NCBI GenBank assembly: GCA_022839525.1
Contig: JALHET010000202.1
Coordinates: forward strand, 1 to 5,638
DNA from: Lentisphaerota bacterium
GTDB lineage: Bacteria > Verrucomicrobiota > Kiritimatiellia > RFP12 > UBA1067
DNA: 5,638 bases
Direction of reading: 5' to 3'
Shown: positions 5,553 to 5,638 of the stretch, piece by piece
Layout of the letters: the number at the start of each line of letters is the position of its first letter
How positions within the stretch are numbered: the first letter of the stretch is position 1
Made by a program: the position numbers and the translations under genes
The notes under the pieces: generated by a model
Databases searched by the model: none
What the model was told of the DNA's origin: nothing
What the model saw: only the letters and a program-made list of their open reading frames with translations

Positions 5553-5573
5553 GGACGGTTCGGGGAACCGTCC
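5553..5573. terminator. Perfect 9-bp hairpin after the third gene
   Basis: GGACGGTTC (5553-5561) pairs perfectly with GAACCGTCC (5565-5573) around a GGG loop, beginning 12 bases after the TAG stop. No T-run follows on either strand, so it is not a classical intrinsic terminator. It could still end transcription or stabilise the mRNA end, or it may be a dispersed palindromic repeat. If a minus-strand gene ends at 5595, the hairpin lies between two convergent genes. Confidence 0.5.
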
Positions 5574-5594
5574 CTGCCCTACCACTCAGACAGG

Positions 5595-5638
5595 TCACTC
5601 CTTCATTCTGAAAATTTTTACGGGGCGGATGCCTTTCT
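5595..5638 (-). CDS. Possible C-terminal end of a convergent gene
   Basis: Read on the minus strand from the right edge, the frame gives KGIRPVKIFRMKE and then a TGA stop at 5597-5595. The mix of basic and hydrophobic residues looks like a plausible protein end, and a convergent gene would explain the hairpin at 5553-5573. Only 13 complete codons are visible, so this is weak and no function can be given. Confidence 0.25.
   Translation of the reverse strand, partial: KGIRPVKIFRMKE

Overview
This is a GC-rich bacterial chromosomal fragment with three clear genes on the + strand. Each encodes an exported protein: a large TIM-barrel glycoside-hydrolase-like protein (402-3026), a calcineurin-like metallophosphoesterase (3135-4436), and a small protein of unrecognised family (4755-5540). 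A few codons of a convergent minus-strand gene may enter at the right edge. There are no tRNA, rRNA, CRISPR or transposase genes. The secreted carbohydrate-active protein, the run of signal-peptide proteins, and TATACT/TATAGT -10 boxes lying almost on the ATG suggest a member of the PVC group (Kiritimatiellota, Lentisphaerota or Verrucomicrobiota). That placement is an inference; no phylogenetic marker is present.

Layout. Bases 1-401 contain no convincing gene. They hold a hairpin (181-224), a dyad abutting a TATAGT box (259-298), a possible 24-codon leader ORF (305-379) and a good ribosome binding site for the first gene. The glycoside-hydrolase-like gene is followed after 108 bp by the phosphoesterase gene, probably in one transcript. 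After 318 bp comes the third gene, which has its own promoter and may be translated from a nearly leaderless mRNA. A perfect 9-bp hairpin closes that gene.

The most unusual material is in the two intergenic spaces around the phosphoesterase gene. Each holds a copy of the same repeat element, built from degenerate 7-bp units, with the cores in inverted orientation (3049-3104 and 4446-4546). Both copies start with a G-tract followed by GGTTACAGGTTACA, and both can fold into long hairpins. A heptamer array of the same type runs into the phosphoesterase coding sequence and encodes the start of its signal peptide. An A8G9 tract sits just before it: losing one G would join an upstream ATG-Lys-Lys-Lys start to the phosphoesterase frame, so it is a candidate phase-variation switch or assembly error. 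A G-quadruplex motif spans the phosphoesterase stop codon.

Working together: genes 1 and 2 look like exported hydrolases that could act in sequence on a glycan, the second perhaps removing phosphate, but nothing fixes the substrate. Gene 3 carries a KExxRxxGxxM segment that looks like a zinc-protease signature with its metal ligands replaced. It may be an inactive protease relative and has no evident link to the other two.
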